DNA of 64,000 nt from JAAZNO01 sp964508025 (GCA_964508025.1 CAZDSF010000008.1:19466-83465), one strand, 5' to 3'; positions 7,959 to 17,224 are shown, counted from the stretch's first letter. Numbers and translations are program-made. Notes: generated from the letters alone by a model not told the origin.

Positions 7959-8915
7959 TCATCGTCGCAACAACGCCCGTGGAATCCCGACAAAACCCTG
8001 CCCCGTTCGCTGCGGATCACGCAGTGCGAGCGTTCCATCCGGGCGGCGGGTGAAGGGCTGCATTCCGCTGCCCCACGCGGGATCATCGGTCAATGCCATG
8101 GGCGTGAGCGCCTCTACCAGGATGATGTCGCCGGCGCGGCTGTGGGGCGTCAGCGTTTCGTCGGCGTCCACCCGCACCCCAAAGAAGTAGGCGCCGGGAC
8201 GCACGTCGAGCAGGGGCAGGGTGCTCACTTCCAGGGGCAGCCATTCGGGGGCGGCCAAGAAATCGAAATCCAGCACGCGGGTGGGGACGCGCAGCCTGTC
8301 CAGGGAGATTGCCAGGGCTTCGATGGGGATTTCGGAAACGCCGGCGCAGTACGGATAGACGGGGACGATGAGCGCGTGGCTGCCCGGCGGCGTTTGCCCG
8401 CGCAGCGGCGTGAGCGCCGCAATCCATTGCGCTACCTGCCCACAGGCATCGAAATACTCGCGTCCGGTATGCACCGCCCAATAGCGCCGGCTCACATCGA
8501 GTTGGGATTGGGCTTCCATGAGCAGCGGCAACGCGCGGGCGTCATCATGCAGGCAGAAGTACAGCAGCCCGGCGAAATAGACGGCGATGGCTTCGTTGTA
8601 GCGCGCGATGGGGCTGGATTGTACCTTGAGCCAGCTCGCTGCTGCCGTGGTCAACTCTAGCGCCTCCAACCAGCGCTCGGAACGCCACAAGAGATCGGCC
8701 TTGTACAGGCTGAGCAACGCTTCGGCGTGGCGCTCGCGTTGATTCCGCACCGCCGTGAGCGCGTTTTCGGCCATGGTGAGCGCCTCATCGAAAGCGAGGT
8801 GTTGCGTTGCCGGGGGCGCATCGAGGGCAAGCCAGGCGCGCAACGGTGCGGGCACGTCCTGAAACTCTGCCAGCTGTAGCGGGACCAATGCAGGAGGCAC
8901 GCAGATATGGCGCAT
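7959..8915 (-). CDS. helical-repeat protein of unknown function
   Basis: The first 160 of 318 residues are alanine- and leucine-rich helices with TPR-like spacing (for example ALLSLYKADLLWRSERWLEAL). The last 150 residues are beta-rich and contain GDIILVEALTPMAL. No signal peptide or membrane segment is visible. It starts one base after the stop of the upstream SPFH gene, so it is the last gene of that minus-strand operon. A cytoplasmic partner role for the SPFH membrane proteins is inference from position only. Confidence 0.65.
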   Translation of the reverse strand: MRHICVPPALVPLQLAEFQDVPAPLRAWLALDAPPATQHLAFDEALTMAENALTAVRNQRERHAEALLSLYKADLLWRSERWLEALELTTAAASWLKVQSSPIARYNEAIAVYFAGLLYFCLHDDARALPLLMEAQSQLDVSRRYWAVHTGREYFDACGQVAQWIAALTPLRGQTPPGSHALIVPVYPYCAGVSEIPIEALAISLDRLRVPTRVLDFDFLAAPEWLPLEVSTLPLLDVRPGAYFFGVRVDADETLTPHSRAGDIILVEALTPMALTDDPAWGSGMQPFTRRPDGTLALRDPQRTGQGFVGIPRALLRR

Positions 8916-8916
8916 A

Positions 8917-10248
8917 TCAGACCTTGGCGGGCAGTTTGGGCAGGGCTGGTGGCGTGTCGCCGGCGCCTTCGAGAATCTGGGTGATCATCAGGTTCAGGCT
9001 TTCCAGCTGTTGGAACATGGTGCTTTGGACGAGCGGATCCTTTTCGGCCATGCTCTGCATCACGTGCAGGAATTCGAGCAGCACCTCGGTGGAGAAGCCC
9101 TGCGCGTTCTCGACGGTGATTTTCTTGAGCGGCTCCAACAGCGCGTCGAGCAGCTCGGCGCGGGCGCGGATGCGCGCGAGTTCGTACTCTTTCTCCGGCA
9201 GCACCAGCGCCTTGGCTTCATCCTGTGCCGCCCGGAATTGCCATTCGCTGCGCCACAGTTCCAGCCATTGCTCGGAGATGGCGTTCACATCGGGCAGGAT
9301 GGAGATCAGGTGGACGTGATCAATTTTGACGCCGTGTTCCCAGGCTTGCTCGCGGATGGCTTGCTGCACCTGTTCCTCGATGATCGTGAGCAATGAGGGG
9401 CCAGACCGGGTGGGATCGAAAAGTTCATCCGTGCGATATTGCTCAATGTAGTTGCGCACCTCGCCATCAATCGTGCCATTGGTGACGCGCCGCATCCAAT
9501 CCGTCACCGCCTGCTTCCCACCTGGCTCCAAAGCCACTTTACTCGTCGTAAGTTTCAGCACGGTGGCGCGGTCCTGATCGGTGAATGCCATGGGCAGGGG
9601 GGCGACGCCAGTGAGCGTGTCATTTTCCCGGCGCATTCGGAAGCGCGCTTCCACCTTGCATGTGACAGGGATGCCATCGCGGGTGTTGGCAGACACTTCG
9701 AATTCACGGTTCTGAGGGCGCAAGTCTACTTTGTCCCAAATCCGTTCAAAGGCTTCGAGCCGGCACAGGCTGGCACATTCCACCCGTGTGATCGTTCCTC
9801 CCCGCGCCAGAACGATCGCCGTATCATGCCCAACACTCAAATGTCCAGGCCCGCCGACTTTGTACAGGATTTCTGGGCCATCGGGATGGGGTCGCCCTTC
9901 GGTTACGGGCATGATCGGATCGAGAGGCGGCGTTTTGTAGACGCCGACCATGATGCGCCAGACCAGTTTGGTGGCTTCTTCGGGAGAGAGTGCGTAAAGC
10001 GATTGAACGAATTGGATCAGAAGCGCCTGGGCGCCCAGAAAGGCGAGCAACAGCGCGATGAACATCCCGACGGGGAGGCTGCCTGCAAGCGCCAGCGCTC
10101 CTTGTACAGGCGTCTCGCTGTTGATGATCGGTTGGAAAGCTTCCGGCGTGGTGACGGCGAGCAGGAGCGTGAACGCTGCAGTAAGCAAGAGCATCACGCC
10201 CAGCATGAGGATGCCAACAATGAGTCGGTCCGTGCTTCGCGTAGGCAT
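8917..10248 (-). CDS. SPFH/band 7 domain membrane protein (second of pair)
   Basis: Two membrane segments at about residues 9-31 and 52-84 anchor an SPFH-like beta/alpha domain (about 120-340), with the FEVSANTRDGIPVTCKVEARF strand region near residue 185. A long helical tail follows, including RAARAELLDALLEPLKKI-like coiled-coil stretches. SPFH proteins form membrane-bound ring or cage oligomers and organise membrane microdomains. The gene lies 9 bases after the upstream SPFH gene and has its own AAGGAT ribosome binding site. No NfeD partner is present. The specific function is unknown. Confidence 0.75.
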   Translation of the reverse strand: MPTRSTDRLIVGILMLGVMLLLTAAFTLLLAVTTPEAFQPIINSETPVQGALALAGSLPVGMFIALLLAFLGAQALLIQFVQSLYALSPEEATKLVWRIMVGVYKTPPLDPIMPVTEGRPHPDGPEILYKVGGPGHLSVGHDTAIVLARGGTITRVECASLCRLEAFERIWDKVDLRPQNREFEVSANTRDGIPVTCKVEARFRMRRENDTLTGVAPLPMAFTDQDRATVLKLTTSKVALEPGGKQAVTDWMRRVTNGTIDGEVRNYIEQYRTDELFDPTRSGPSLLTIIEEQVQQAIREQAWEHGVKIDHVHLISILPDVNAISEQWLELWRSEWQFRAAQDEAKALVLPEKEYELARIRARAELLDALLEPLKKITVENAQGFSTEVLLEFLHVMQSMAEKDPLVQSTMFQQLESLNLMITQILEGAGDTPPALPKLPAKV

Positions 10249-10257
10249 AGGCGATCC

Positions 10258-11778
10258 TTAATCCTCCTCCCTGGCGCGTCGCTGCAAGACGGTTAGGATT
10301 TCGGAGGTTGGTTTTGACAGGCTGGCTTTGACTTCGGGCTGTTGTGCAATCTTATCCAACGTCTCTAGCAATTGCAGGACGATAAAGCTCAATCTTGCTT
10401 GCGCGCTGGTTTGCTGTAGCGTGTTGTACTGCTGAAGGATCAATTCTAGCAGTTCTCGTAGCACATCGCTGCGCGCGCGACCCTGTTCGCGCACATATTC
10501 GGCTTTGATTTTGCCGCGATTGCTTTCGAGTATGTGCAGTTTGTGCGCTTTCCAATTTTCGATGCGTTGTTCTACGACTGTTGGATCTGCGGGGATGATT
10601 CGGTTCCCCACGCCGCCGCCGTAAACCTTGATACCGTTATTTGCCATCTGTTGCTCAACGTGTTGTCGCACCTCGCGGGCAATGGTCAGGCGCGGCAGTT
10701 CGCCCGGACGCGGTTCGATAATGGCATAGAGCTCATCCAGAGAGTAGCGTTTTACGAGATGTCGCAGATGATGGGAAGCTTCTTGCAGAGGGAGCTTGGT
10801 CCACGAGTGCGCCTCGTGGGCATCGAGGGGGGTAGCGCGCTTATCCGGGTTGACTTCGGCGGCGAGGTAAGCCTGCAAGGCGGCGTTGCGATCATACTCC
10901 CACGGAACGCCGGGCTGGGTGGGCGGTTTGCTATCCTTCAACTTGAAGATAGAGGAGCAGGGCACAAGCACTTCGATATTGTCGCGGGTTTGCGCCGTGA
11001 TGCCTTTATCCGGTCGAAACTGACCTTGCAGATCCATGACGTATTTGGGGATTTCGCCTCTTTCGATGAAGATAACGCCCGGCCCGATGACATCTTTGAC
11101 GCTGGTTCCCTGGTAGCGCACCACGGCGTATTCAGGCTCCGTAATCAGCAGACCCGGCCCGGTGCCGACGAAGGGGTTACCCTGGATGCGGGTCTCTAAT
11201 TTGCGATCCACAATCATGACGGCGGGACGCGGTCCGGTGGTGAGAAAACCGGTGAGCAGCTGCGCCGCTTTGTGCTGTGAGGTGCGGATTTCGGCGGGAC
11301 TCAGCGGCAGCATTCGCGGCGCCCAGTGGTAGAGCAGCGCCAGGGTAAACGCAGGCGGTGCAAGGATGAAGAAGAGCAATGGCAGAAGGGAAAAGGTCAG
11401 CGCTGATTTTCCTTCTGCCAACAGCAGCCAGTACAGTATTGGCGCCGCCGAAAAAACGACCACAAAGGACATGGCTAAGATAAAAAAAGGGTGGGTTGGG
11501 ACTTTCATCACCCGCATCCAGGGAATGTAGAGCAGGCATACTGGCAACAAAACAGCCAGTATCACGATGATGGCCGGATGCAGCGGCGAGTAATCTATCC
11601 AGAGATAGACGCTGAGCGGGGTAATCAGGGGCATCGCCAGCGCCAGGATGAAGTGGAAATTCCGCGCCACAGGATGGACGTGGGCTGCGCCGATTTTGGG
11701 AGGATTGTGCAGCATGTAGCGTTGTGCAACTGCGGCTGCAACAACGTATCCGACGAGGATGAGCAGGCGTATGAGCAT
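10258..11778 (-). CDS. polytopic SPFH/band 7 domain protein (first of pair)
   Basis: The 506-residue protein has four to five N-terminal membrane segments (about residues 1-20, 42-62, 68-90, 96-120 and 126-148). Then comes an SPFH-like domain with PGLLITEPEYAVVRYQG and ITAQTRDNIEVLVPC, and a helical tail rich in Gln and Arg. The start is the ATG at 11,776-11,778, preceded by AAGGAGA at 7 bases; an earlier in-frame codon would extend across the divergent promoter region. It heads a three-gene operon. Having so many membrane spans before an SPFH domain is unusual, since flotillins and stomatins have one hairpin or anchor. Confidence 0.75.
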   Translation of the reverse strand: MLIRLLILVGYVVAAAVAQRYMLHNPPKIGAAHVHPVARNFHFILALAMPLITPLSVYLWIDYSPLHPAIIVILAVLLPVCLLYIPWMRVMKVPTHPFFILAMSFVVVFSAAPILYWLLLAEGKSALTFSLLPLLFFILAPPAFTLALLYHWAPRMLPLSPAEIRTSQHKAAQLLTGFLTTGPRPAVMIVDRKLETRIQGNPFVGTGPGLLITEPEYAVVRYQGTSVKDVIGPGVIFIERGEIPKYVMDLQGQFRPDKGITAQTRDNIEVLVPCSSIFKLKDSKPPTQPGVPWEYDRNAALQAYLAAEVNPDKRATPLDAHEAHSWTKLPLQEASHHLRHLVKRYSLDELYAIIEPRPGELPRLTIAREVRQHVEQQMANNGIKVYGGGVGNRIIPADPTVVEQRIENWKAHKLHILESNRGKIKAEYVREQGRARSDVLRELLELILQQYNTLQQTSAQARLSFIVLQLLETLDKIAQQPEVKASLSKPTSEILTVLQRRAREED

Positions 11779-11851
11779 AGCCGTTCTCCTTAAACGGGCA
11801 CATGATTTCAATTTCAATGTAGCACAAAAGTGGAAAAAAGGAAATGTGGTG

Positions 11852-11860
11852 TGGTATAAT
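11852..11860 (+). promoter_or_regulatory. extended -10 element
   Basis: TGGTATAAT is a perfect extended -10 (TGn then TATAAT), 60 bases before the ATG of the cNMP/PH protein. No convincing -35 is visible, which fits an extended -10 promoter. Confidence 0.5.
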
Positions 11861-11920
11861 CTATTCAGATGATGGAACACCCAAGTGGCGTCAAACATTT
11901 GTAGCAGGTTCTACACGCAC

Positions 11921-13612
11921 ATGGAAATCAAAGAAATCGCCAAACACCTACACCAGATTCCGTTGTTCCAGGGTTTGAAGGATGACCGCGACGAGCTAGA
12001 GCTCTATCGGGTCGCTGCGTTAGCTAAAGAGGCGGAGTATGCTCCTGGAGAGCGGCTGTTCGGGCAAGGAGAATCCGCCGATCGGCTGTATTATGTGTTG
12101 CGCGGCCGGATCCAGTTGACGCGCCTGGGCGCCGATGGTGTCCGCGCCGACCTGGGGATGAAGCGTCCGGGAGATGCCTTCGGCGAGACTGGGCTGCTGG
12201 TCGGCGACTTCCACGACGCCACCGCTGAAGCGCTTTCGCCGGTGCGCTTGTTGTATCTGGAGCGTGGGGAATTCCTCACGCTCTTGGAGCAGCGTCCTCG
12301 ATTGCGGCAGCGGTTGGCGCTCAGCCCGGAGACGCTGCGAAAGCAGCACATTCCGCGCTTTTCCTGGATGCGCGATGACGAGTGGGCGGTGCATCTGGGT
12401 CGCCGGCATCTGATGGGGCTGATGCGGCGGATCATGCTGCCTGTGTTGGCGCTGGTGCTGGTTGTAGTGCTCGCCTATATGCTGGCGCGAGTCTCGGCAA
12501 CTGCGGCGCTGGTCGTGGGGCTGCTTTTGAGCCTTTTCCCGGCGGGGCTGTTGGCCTGGGACTATATTGACTGGTACGATGATCGCTTCATCCTCACCAC
12601 GCAGCGGGTAGTTCATCTGGAGCGCAAAGGCCCTTTTGGCAGTATGTCCGAGGAAGCGGCGCTGGATGACATTCAGGATGTCCTCGAAGTGCGCTCGAAT
12701 GTGGTGGCGAATCTGTTGGATTACGGCGACATCATCCTCCAAACGGCGGGCGGCACCGTGAAGATTGACTTCACCGAAGTGGGGCAGCCTAGCTTGTGGC
12801 GCCAGCTGATCCTGCGGGAGATGGGGCGGATTCAGGCGCGCCGCGTGGTGCGGATGCGCGGCGAGACGCGCCAACAGCTCGAGGCCCGGCTGAATCTGGC
12901 GCCGCCGCCGGAACCAACGGTCGTACAGACCGAGCCGCCGAAGCCGCCTTCTCCGGTGACGTTTTTCGCTAAAACCTTTCTGGAATTGCTGTTCCCGGCG
13001 AGTTGGGTGGAAAGTCCTGATAAGCTCACGATCAGATGGCGGCGTTTCTGGCTGCCGGGATTTTTCCACTACTGGTGGGTCTCCATGCTTTTCTTGCTCA
13101 TCACTTTTGGCGGTCTGATCGTGTTGGCATCGCTAGAGCCGGCAGATATGGCATACTGGCTGATTCCCTGGCTGTTTGCGGAAGTGGTTTTGCTGTGTGT
13201 GGTGCTGTGGTACATCGAGGACTGGCGCAACGACTTCTTCGAGATCACGCCGACCCACATCATTCATGTGGATCGCAAGCCGCTGTGGGGGCGCATCACC
13301 CGCCGCGAGGCGCGGTTGGATCGCATCCAGAACATCACCTCAGATGTGCCGAGTATCTGGGCGCGAATGTTGAAATACGGCTCAGTGACGCTGGAGACCG
13401 CCGGCGCCGAAGGGCAGTTCAAGATTTGCTACGTGCGGGATCCGGAGCGCGTGCGCGCCGAAATCTCCCGGCGGCAGCAGGAATTCCGCAAGCGCGACCT
13501 GACTCGCCAGGCGGCCCAGCGTCAAGACGAGCTGCTCAGCTGGTTTGCGATTTATGATTCGCTGCGTCATCCGCAGACCTATCCAGGTATGGAGGATGAG
13601 AATCTGGCATGA
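11921..13612 (+). CDS. cyclic-nucleotide-binding-like plus duplicated bacterial-PH membrane protein
   Basis: Residues about 15-135 form a Crp-type cNMP-binding beta-roll (ERLFGQGESADRLYYVLRG, then RPGDAFGETGLL). Two similar halves follow, each with a pair of membrane helices and a bacterial PH-like (bPH2/YdbS) domain: RFILTTQRVVHLERK near residue 225 and FFEITPTHIIHVDRK near residue 440, each with a paired DDIQDVLEVRS or RLDRIQNITSD segment. The ATG at 11,921 is preferred over an upstream GTG because the regulatory domain starts there, although the ribosome binding site is weak. It is divergent from the SPFH operon. A ligand-gated membrane-scaffold role is inference. Confidence 0.75.
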   Translation: MEIKEIAKHLHQIPLFQGLKDDRDELELYRVAALAKEAEYAPGERLFGQGESADRLYYVLRGRIQLTRLGADGVRADLGMKRPGDAFGETGLLVGDFHDATAEALSPVRLLYLERGEFLTLLEQRPRLRQRLALSPETLRKQHIPRFSWMRDDEWAVHLGRRHLMGLMRRIMLPVLALVLVVVLAYMLARVSATAALVVGLLLSLFPAGLLAWDYIDWYDDRFILTTQRVVHLERKGPFGSMSEEAALDDIQDVLEVRSNVVANLLDYGDIILQTAGGTVKIDFTEVGQPSLWRQLILREMGRIQARRVVRMRGETRQQLEARLNLAPPPEPTVVQTEPPKPPSPVTFFAKTFLELLFPASWVESPDKLTIRWRRFWLPGFFHYWWVSMLFLLITFGGLIVLASLEPADMAYWLIPWLFAEVVLLCVVLWYIEDWRNDFFEITPTHIIHVDRKPLWGRITRREARLDRIQNITSDVPSIWARMLKYGSVTLETAGAEGQFKICYVRDPERVRAEISRRQQEFRKRDLTRQAAQRQDELLSWFAIYDSLRHPQTYPGMEDENLA

Positions 13613-13661
13613 GCGCCTGCCAAATCGAAGAGTGGATAATGTTTGGGGGAGGTAAGGGATT

Positions 13662-14210
13662 GTGACCGTGCGACCTGTGATTACAGTGGGCGATCCGCGC
13701 TTGCGACAGCGCTCGCGGACGGTGGATAAAATCACGCCGGATGTGCAGCAGTTGATTGATGACATGATCGAGACGATGCACGCCAGCGATGGCATTGGCC
13801 TGGCGGCGGTGCAGGTGGGCGTGCTGCAACAGATCATCGTGGTCGAGGTGCCGGAGGATGAAGAAATCCCCGGCAGCGGGCAGCGCTACATCGTCATCAA
13901 CCCGGAGATCGTGCGCGCCTCGCAAGATGCGGAGATAGGGATTGAGGGGTGCCTTTCGGTGCCTGGGTACGTGGGTGATGTGGAGCGCTCGGTCTCCATC
14001 TTTGTGCGGGGCCTGGATCGGCGTGGACAGAAATTGCGCCTGCGGCTCAACGGTTTTCTGGCGCGTGTTTTCCAACATGAGATTGATCACACGCGAGGCG
14101 TATTGTACATTGATCGGTTGGTTGCGCCAGATCGTATCTGGCGGGTGAAAGAGGGGACTGAGGAACAGGTGGAGAAGGAAGGCGCCTTGCCCGCTGAAGC
14201 GCACGCTTGA
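13662..14210 (+). CDS. def: peptide deformylase
   Basis: Peptide deformylase removes the N-formyl group from nascent proteins at the ribosome exit. All three family motifs are intact: GIGLAAVQ at residues 44-51, EGCLS at 95-99 and QHEIDH at 138-143. Cys97, His139 and His143 are the metal ligands and Glu140 the catalytic residue. At 182 residues it is of normal bacterial size. The GTG start at 13,662 follows a strong purine-rich GGGGGAGGTAAGG. The usual partner fmt is not in the window. Confidence 0.97.
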   Translation: MTVRPVITVGDPRLRQRSRTVDKITPDVQQLIDDMIETMHASDGIGLAAVQVGVLQQIIVVEVPEDEEIPGSGQRYIVINPEIVRASQDAEIGIEGCLSVPGYVGDVERSVSIFVRGLDRRGQKLRLRLNGFLARVFQHEIDHTRGVLYIDRLVAPDRIWRVKEGTEEQVEKEGALPAEAHA

Positions 14211-14274
14211 GTGAGCGTTGCGCAAAACGAGGCTCTTGATCCTTCATCCTTATATTTTTTGGGGATGCAAGTGT

Positions 14275-15339
14275 ATGGTTTCGGTTCAACAAGTAATGCA
14301 AGCCCTGGCGCAGGTGATGGATCCTGTAATCCGTCGTGATATTGTGGATTTGGGGATGGTGCGCGAGGTGCAAGTCAAGGGGCAGGTTGTTCATGTGACG
14401 GTGGCATTGACGGTGCCCAATTGCCCGATGCAGGGCAGCATTGCCGCCGATGTGCAGCAGGCGGTCGAGGCGTTGGAGGATGGCTTGCAGGCGCAGGTGA
14501 CGATGACGGCGATGACGCCGCAAGAGAAAGAGCGTTTGCTCTCCAAGTTGCGTCAGGGGCGCCCTGAGCAGAAGCAACAGTCGTTGGCCGGGCAGATGAA
14601 TAAGGTCAAGGCCGTCATCGCGGTACTAAGCGGCAAAGGCGGGGTGGGCAAATCCACCACCGCGGCGCTCCTCGCGGCGGGGCTGCGGCAGCAGGGCTTG
14701 CGCGTGGGCATCCTCGACGCTGACATTACCGGGCCGAGCATTCCCAAGTTGCTCGGCGTGGACGAGGTCCCCGTGATGGGGCCGCTGGGCATTGTGCCGC
14801 CGCTTAGCGCGGGCGGTATCAAGCTCATGTCCATCAACTTGCTACTGCAAGAGCAGGATGACGCCGTAATCTGGCGCGGGCCGCTAATCTCCGGCGCGAT
14901 TCAGCAATTCTGGAACGACGTGTTTTGGGGCGACCTGGATGTGCTGCTGGTGGATCTCCCGCCTGGCACCTCGGATGCGGCATTGACGGTGATGCAGGCA
15001 TTGCCGGTGAACGGCGTGGTCATCGTCACCTCGCCGCAGGATTTGGCGGATATGGTGGTGCGCAAAGCGGCGCGGATGGCGGAACAGTTGCGCGTGCCCA
15101 TCCTGGGCATTGTGGAGAACATGAGCTACGTGATCTGCCCGCATTGCGGCGAACGGCATGAGATTTTCGGCAAGGGCCGCGCTGAGACGCTGGCGACGGC
15201 CTTCAATACGAAATTCCTGGGGCATCTGGGATTGGATGCCGAACTCACGCGGCTTTCCGACGCCGGTCAAATCGAGGCTTATAGCAGCCCGGAAGTGGCG
15301 CACGTCATTGCGCAGGTGCGCGCGGCGTTGCCGGCATAA
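14275..15339 (+). CDS. mrp: Mrp/NBP35-family iron-sulfur carrier ATPase
   Basis: Mrp (ApbC) carries Fe-S clusters to apo-enzymes in the cytoplasm. Residues 1-90 form a MIP18/FeS-assembly (DUF59) domain with the conserved NCPMQ segment. The deviant Walker A motif SGKGGVGKST is at 119-128, the GPSIPKLLG switch near 155 and VDLPPGTSD near 225. Cys288 and Cys291 (CPHC) are the cluster-binding pair. I start it at the ATG at 14,275, after GGGGAT. An upstream in-frame codon would pass through the TTGATCCTTCATCC leader words. At 354 residues it matches the fused family. Confidence 0.95.
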   Translation: MVSVQQVMQALAQVMDPVIRRDIVDLGMVREVQVKGQVVHVTVALTVPNCPMQGSIAADVQQAVEALEDGLQAQVTMTAMTPQEKERLLSKLRQGRPEQKQQSLAGQMNKVKAVIAVLSGKGGVGKSTTAALLAAGLRQQGLRVGILDADITGPSIPKLLGVDEVPVMGPLGIVPPLSAGGIKLMSINLLLQEQDDAVIWRGPLISGAIQQFWNDVFWGDLDVLLVDLPPGTSDAALTVMQALPVNGVVIVTSPQDLADMVVRKAARMAEQLRVPILGIVENMSYVICPHCGERHEIFGKGRAETLATAFNTKFLGHLGLDAELTRLSDAGQIEAYSSPEVAHVIAQVRAALPA

Positions 15340-15355
15340 GCCGTATGTGGGCACC

Positions 15356-15394
15356 AGTGTTTTTGGGACGTGCTTCGCGCGTCCCAAAAACACT
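15356..15394 (+). terminator. hairpin terminator after mrp
   Basis: A perfect 15-bp inverted repeat (AGTGTTTTTGGGACG, 15,356-15,370, against 15,380-15,394) has a 9-base loop. The stem contains an A/T tract, so it can act in both directions. Confidence 0.7.
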
Positions 15395-15478
15395 AATAAA
15401 GAATCCTCTACACCTGTTTGCAAAACCTCTTCGGATTTTCTCCAAAGACCTGTGCTCCTGTATCCGAATTTCTGCCCA

Positions 15479-15506
15479 TTGACACTTTGTTGTTCTATGT
15501 TAGAAT
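15479..15506 (+). promoter_or_regulatory. tetR-family gene promoter
   Basis: TTGACA (15,479-15,484), a 16-base spacer and TAGAAT (15,501-15,506) precede the TetR-family gene. The -35 is a perfect match. Confidence 0.7.
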
Positions 15507-15509
15507 AAA

Positions 15510-15523
15510 ACTGACTGGTCGGT
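15510..15523 (+). promoter_or_regulatory. candidate TetR operator
   Basis: ACTGAC-TG-GTCGGT is a near-perfect inverted repeat (5 of 6 positions per arm) placed at the expected transcription start, just after the -10. Such a site fits autorepression by the adjacent regulator. The half-site resembles ACCGAC-type half-sites of several TetR/AcrR regulators. Confidence 0.5.
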
Positions 15524-15550
15524 ATTTTTCCTTCTTTTTGATTGGCACTT

Positions 15551-16156
15551 ATGGCAACACAACAGCGCAGCGAAGAAACCTACACCCGCATTCTGGATGC
15601 TGCAGCAGCGAGCTTTTCCCGCAACGGCTACGATGCCACAGGCGTGGCGGAGATCTGCCGCGCTGCCGGGGTCAGCAAGGGCGCATTCTACTACCACTTC
15701 CCTTCCAAACAGGCGCTCTTTATCGCATTGTTGCAGCGGTGGCTCGATGAGCTCGACGTGAACATTGCCACTTTGCAGGCTGAAGCCTCCAGTGTGCCGG
15801 AGGCGCTCACCCGCATGGCGGAGGCGTTCCAGGCGGTGTTGCACACCGCCGATGGCAACCTCCCGATGTTCATGGAGTTCTTGTCCGCTGCGCAACGGGA
15901 TCCCGTGGTCTGGGCTGCGACCGTGCAACCCTATCGCCGTTATCAACTCTGGTTTGCGGAGCTGATCGGGCGGGGCGTGGCCGAAGGCTCACTGCGACCG
16001 ATGGCGCCGCAGCTCGCTTCGCAGCTGTTGGTCTCCTGGGCGGTGGGGATGCTGTTGCAGAGTATGTTGGATCCACAGGCGACGGATTGGGCTGGCGTGG
16101 CGCGGGAAAGCATCCAGTTGATGCTGACGGGCCTGCTGGCTACTGCTGACGCCTGA
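15551..16156 (+). CDS. TetR/AcrR-family transcriptional regulator
   Basis: Residues 8-55 form the TetR helix-turn-helix (ILDAAAASFSRNGYDATGVA, then GVSKGAFYYHFPSKQALF), which is diagnostic. The remaining 145 residues are the helical ligand-binding and dimer domain. The ATG at 15,551 fits the normal N-terminal length; a TTG 9 bases upstream is the alternative. It has its own promoter and probable operator. The downstream epimerase and SDR genes, in the same direction with small gaps, are the likeliest targets besides itself. The inducer is unknown. Confidence 0.9.
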   Translation: MATQQRSEETYTRILDAAAASFSRNGYDATGVAEICRAAGVSKGAFYYHFPSKQALFIALLQRWLDELDVNIATLQAEASSVPEALTRMAEAFQAVLHTADGNLPMFMEFLSAAQRDPVVWAATVQPYRRYQLWFAELIGRGVAEGSLRPMAPQLASQLLVSWAVGMLLQSMLDPQATDWAGVARESIQLMLTGLLATADA

Positions 16157-16197
16157 ATCCGATTTTGTGTGCCCATCAATCAAGAAGGAGTGTTCGC

Positions 16198-17208
16198 ATG
16201 AACGTGTTACTAACCGGCGCTTTTGGCAATATTGGCATGAGCGCGCTTGAGGCGCTTCTGGATCGCTGGCATCACGTGCGCTGCTTCGATGTGCCCACCG
16301 AGGCCAATCGTGCGCGCGCGGCGCGCTTCGGCGACAAGATCGAGGTGGTGTGGGGCGATCTGCGCAAGGCGGAGGATGTCAACGCCGCCGTGGTGGGGCA
16401 GGATGTGGTGGCGCATCTGGCTTTTATCATCCCCAAACTCTCCGTCACCGGCGCGGGCAGCGAGGAGCAGCCCGATCTGGCGTGGGAGGTGAACGTGGGC
16501 GGCACGCATCGCCTCATCGAGGCTATCCGCGCGCAGCCGCGCCCCCCAAAGCTGCTGTTCTCTTCCTCGTATCATGTCTTCGGTGTGACGCAGCATCTCC
16601 CCCCGCCGCGCACCGTGAATGATCCGGTGGACCCCATCGAGCACTATTCCCGGCATAAGGTGGCCTGCGAGTGGATGGTGAAGGCTTCCAATTTGCAGTG
16701 GACGATTTTGCGTTTCTCGGCGACGTTGCCTGTTGCGCTGACCCTGGATCCCTACATGTTCACCATCCCGTTGGATAACCGCATGGAGTTCACGCACACG
16801 CGCGATGTGGGCGTGGCGGTTGCCAACGCGGTGACTGCGGAGGCGGTGTGGGGCAAGACGTTGTTGATCGGCGGCGGGCCGCGTTGCCAGTTGCTCTACG
16901 GCGAGATCGTCTCCAAGGTGTTGGAGGCGGTCGGGGTGGGGATGCTGCCGGAACGGGCTTTCGGCGGCGGCTATTTTCCCACAGATTGGGTGGATAGCAC
17001 GGAAAGCCAGCGCATTTTGCAGTACCAGCAGCGCACTTTCGATGACTATATCGCCGATTTGAAGGCGCTGCTTGGCGCGCGGCGGCATCTGGTGCGCTTG
17101 GGGCGGCCTCTTGTGCGCTCGTGGCTGCTGCGGAAGTCGCCCTTCTGGCAGGCGCGCCGGAAAGCGCGCGCCATCCCTGCTGTTGCGCCTCGTCCGGCGA
17201 CGTTGTAG
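16198..17208 (+). CDS. NAD(P)-dependent epimerase/dehydratase, extended SDR
   Basis: The Rossmann motif LLTGAFGNIGMSALEALL (a GxxGxxG variant) is at residues 4-21. An acidic residue follows the second strand (CFDVPTE), suggesting NAD. The active-site pair is Tyr-x-x-x-Lys in HYSRHKVACEW near residue 155, with SSSYHVFG supplying the upstream serine. The C-terminal part is beta-poor and ends with a basic, probably membrane-proximal tail. AAGGAG lies 8 bases before the ATG. It lies 41 bases after the TetR gene and may be co-regulated. The substrate is not deducible. Confidence 0.82.
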   Translation: MNVLLTGAFGNIGMSALEALLDRWHHVRCFDVPTEANRARAARFGDKIEVVWGDLRKAEDVNAAVVGQDVVAHLAFIIPKLSVTGAGSEEQPDLAWEVNVGGTHRLIEAIRAQPRPPKLLFSSSYHVFGVTQHLPPPRTVNDPVDPIEHYSRHKVACEWMVKASNLQWTILRFSATLPVALTLDPYMFTIPLDNRMEFTHTRDVGVAVANAVTAEAVWGKTLLIGGGPRCQLLYGEIVSKVLEAVGVGMLPERAFGGGYFPTDWVDSTESQRILQYQQRTFDDYIADLKALLGARRHLVRLGRPLVRSWLLRKSPFWQARRKARAIPAVAPRPATL

Positions 17209-17224
17209 GGTCTTCGCTTCTCAA

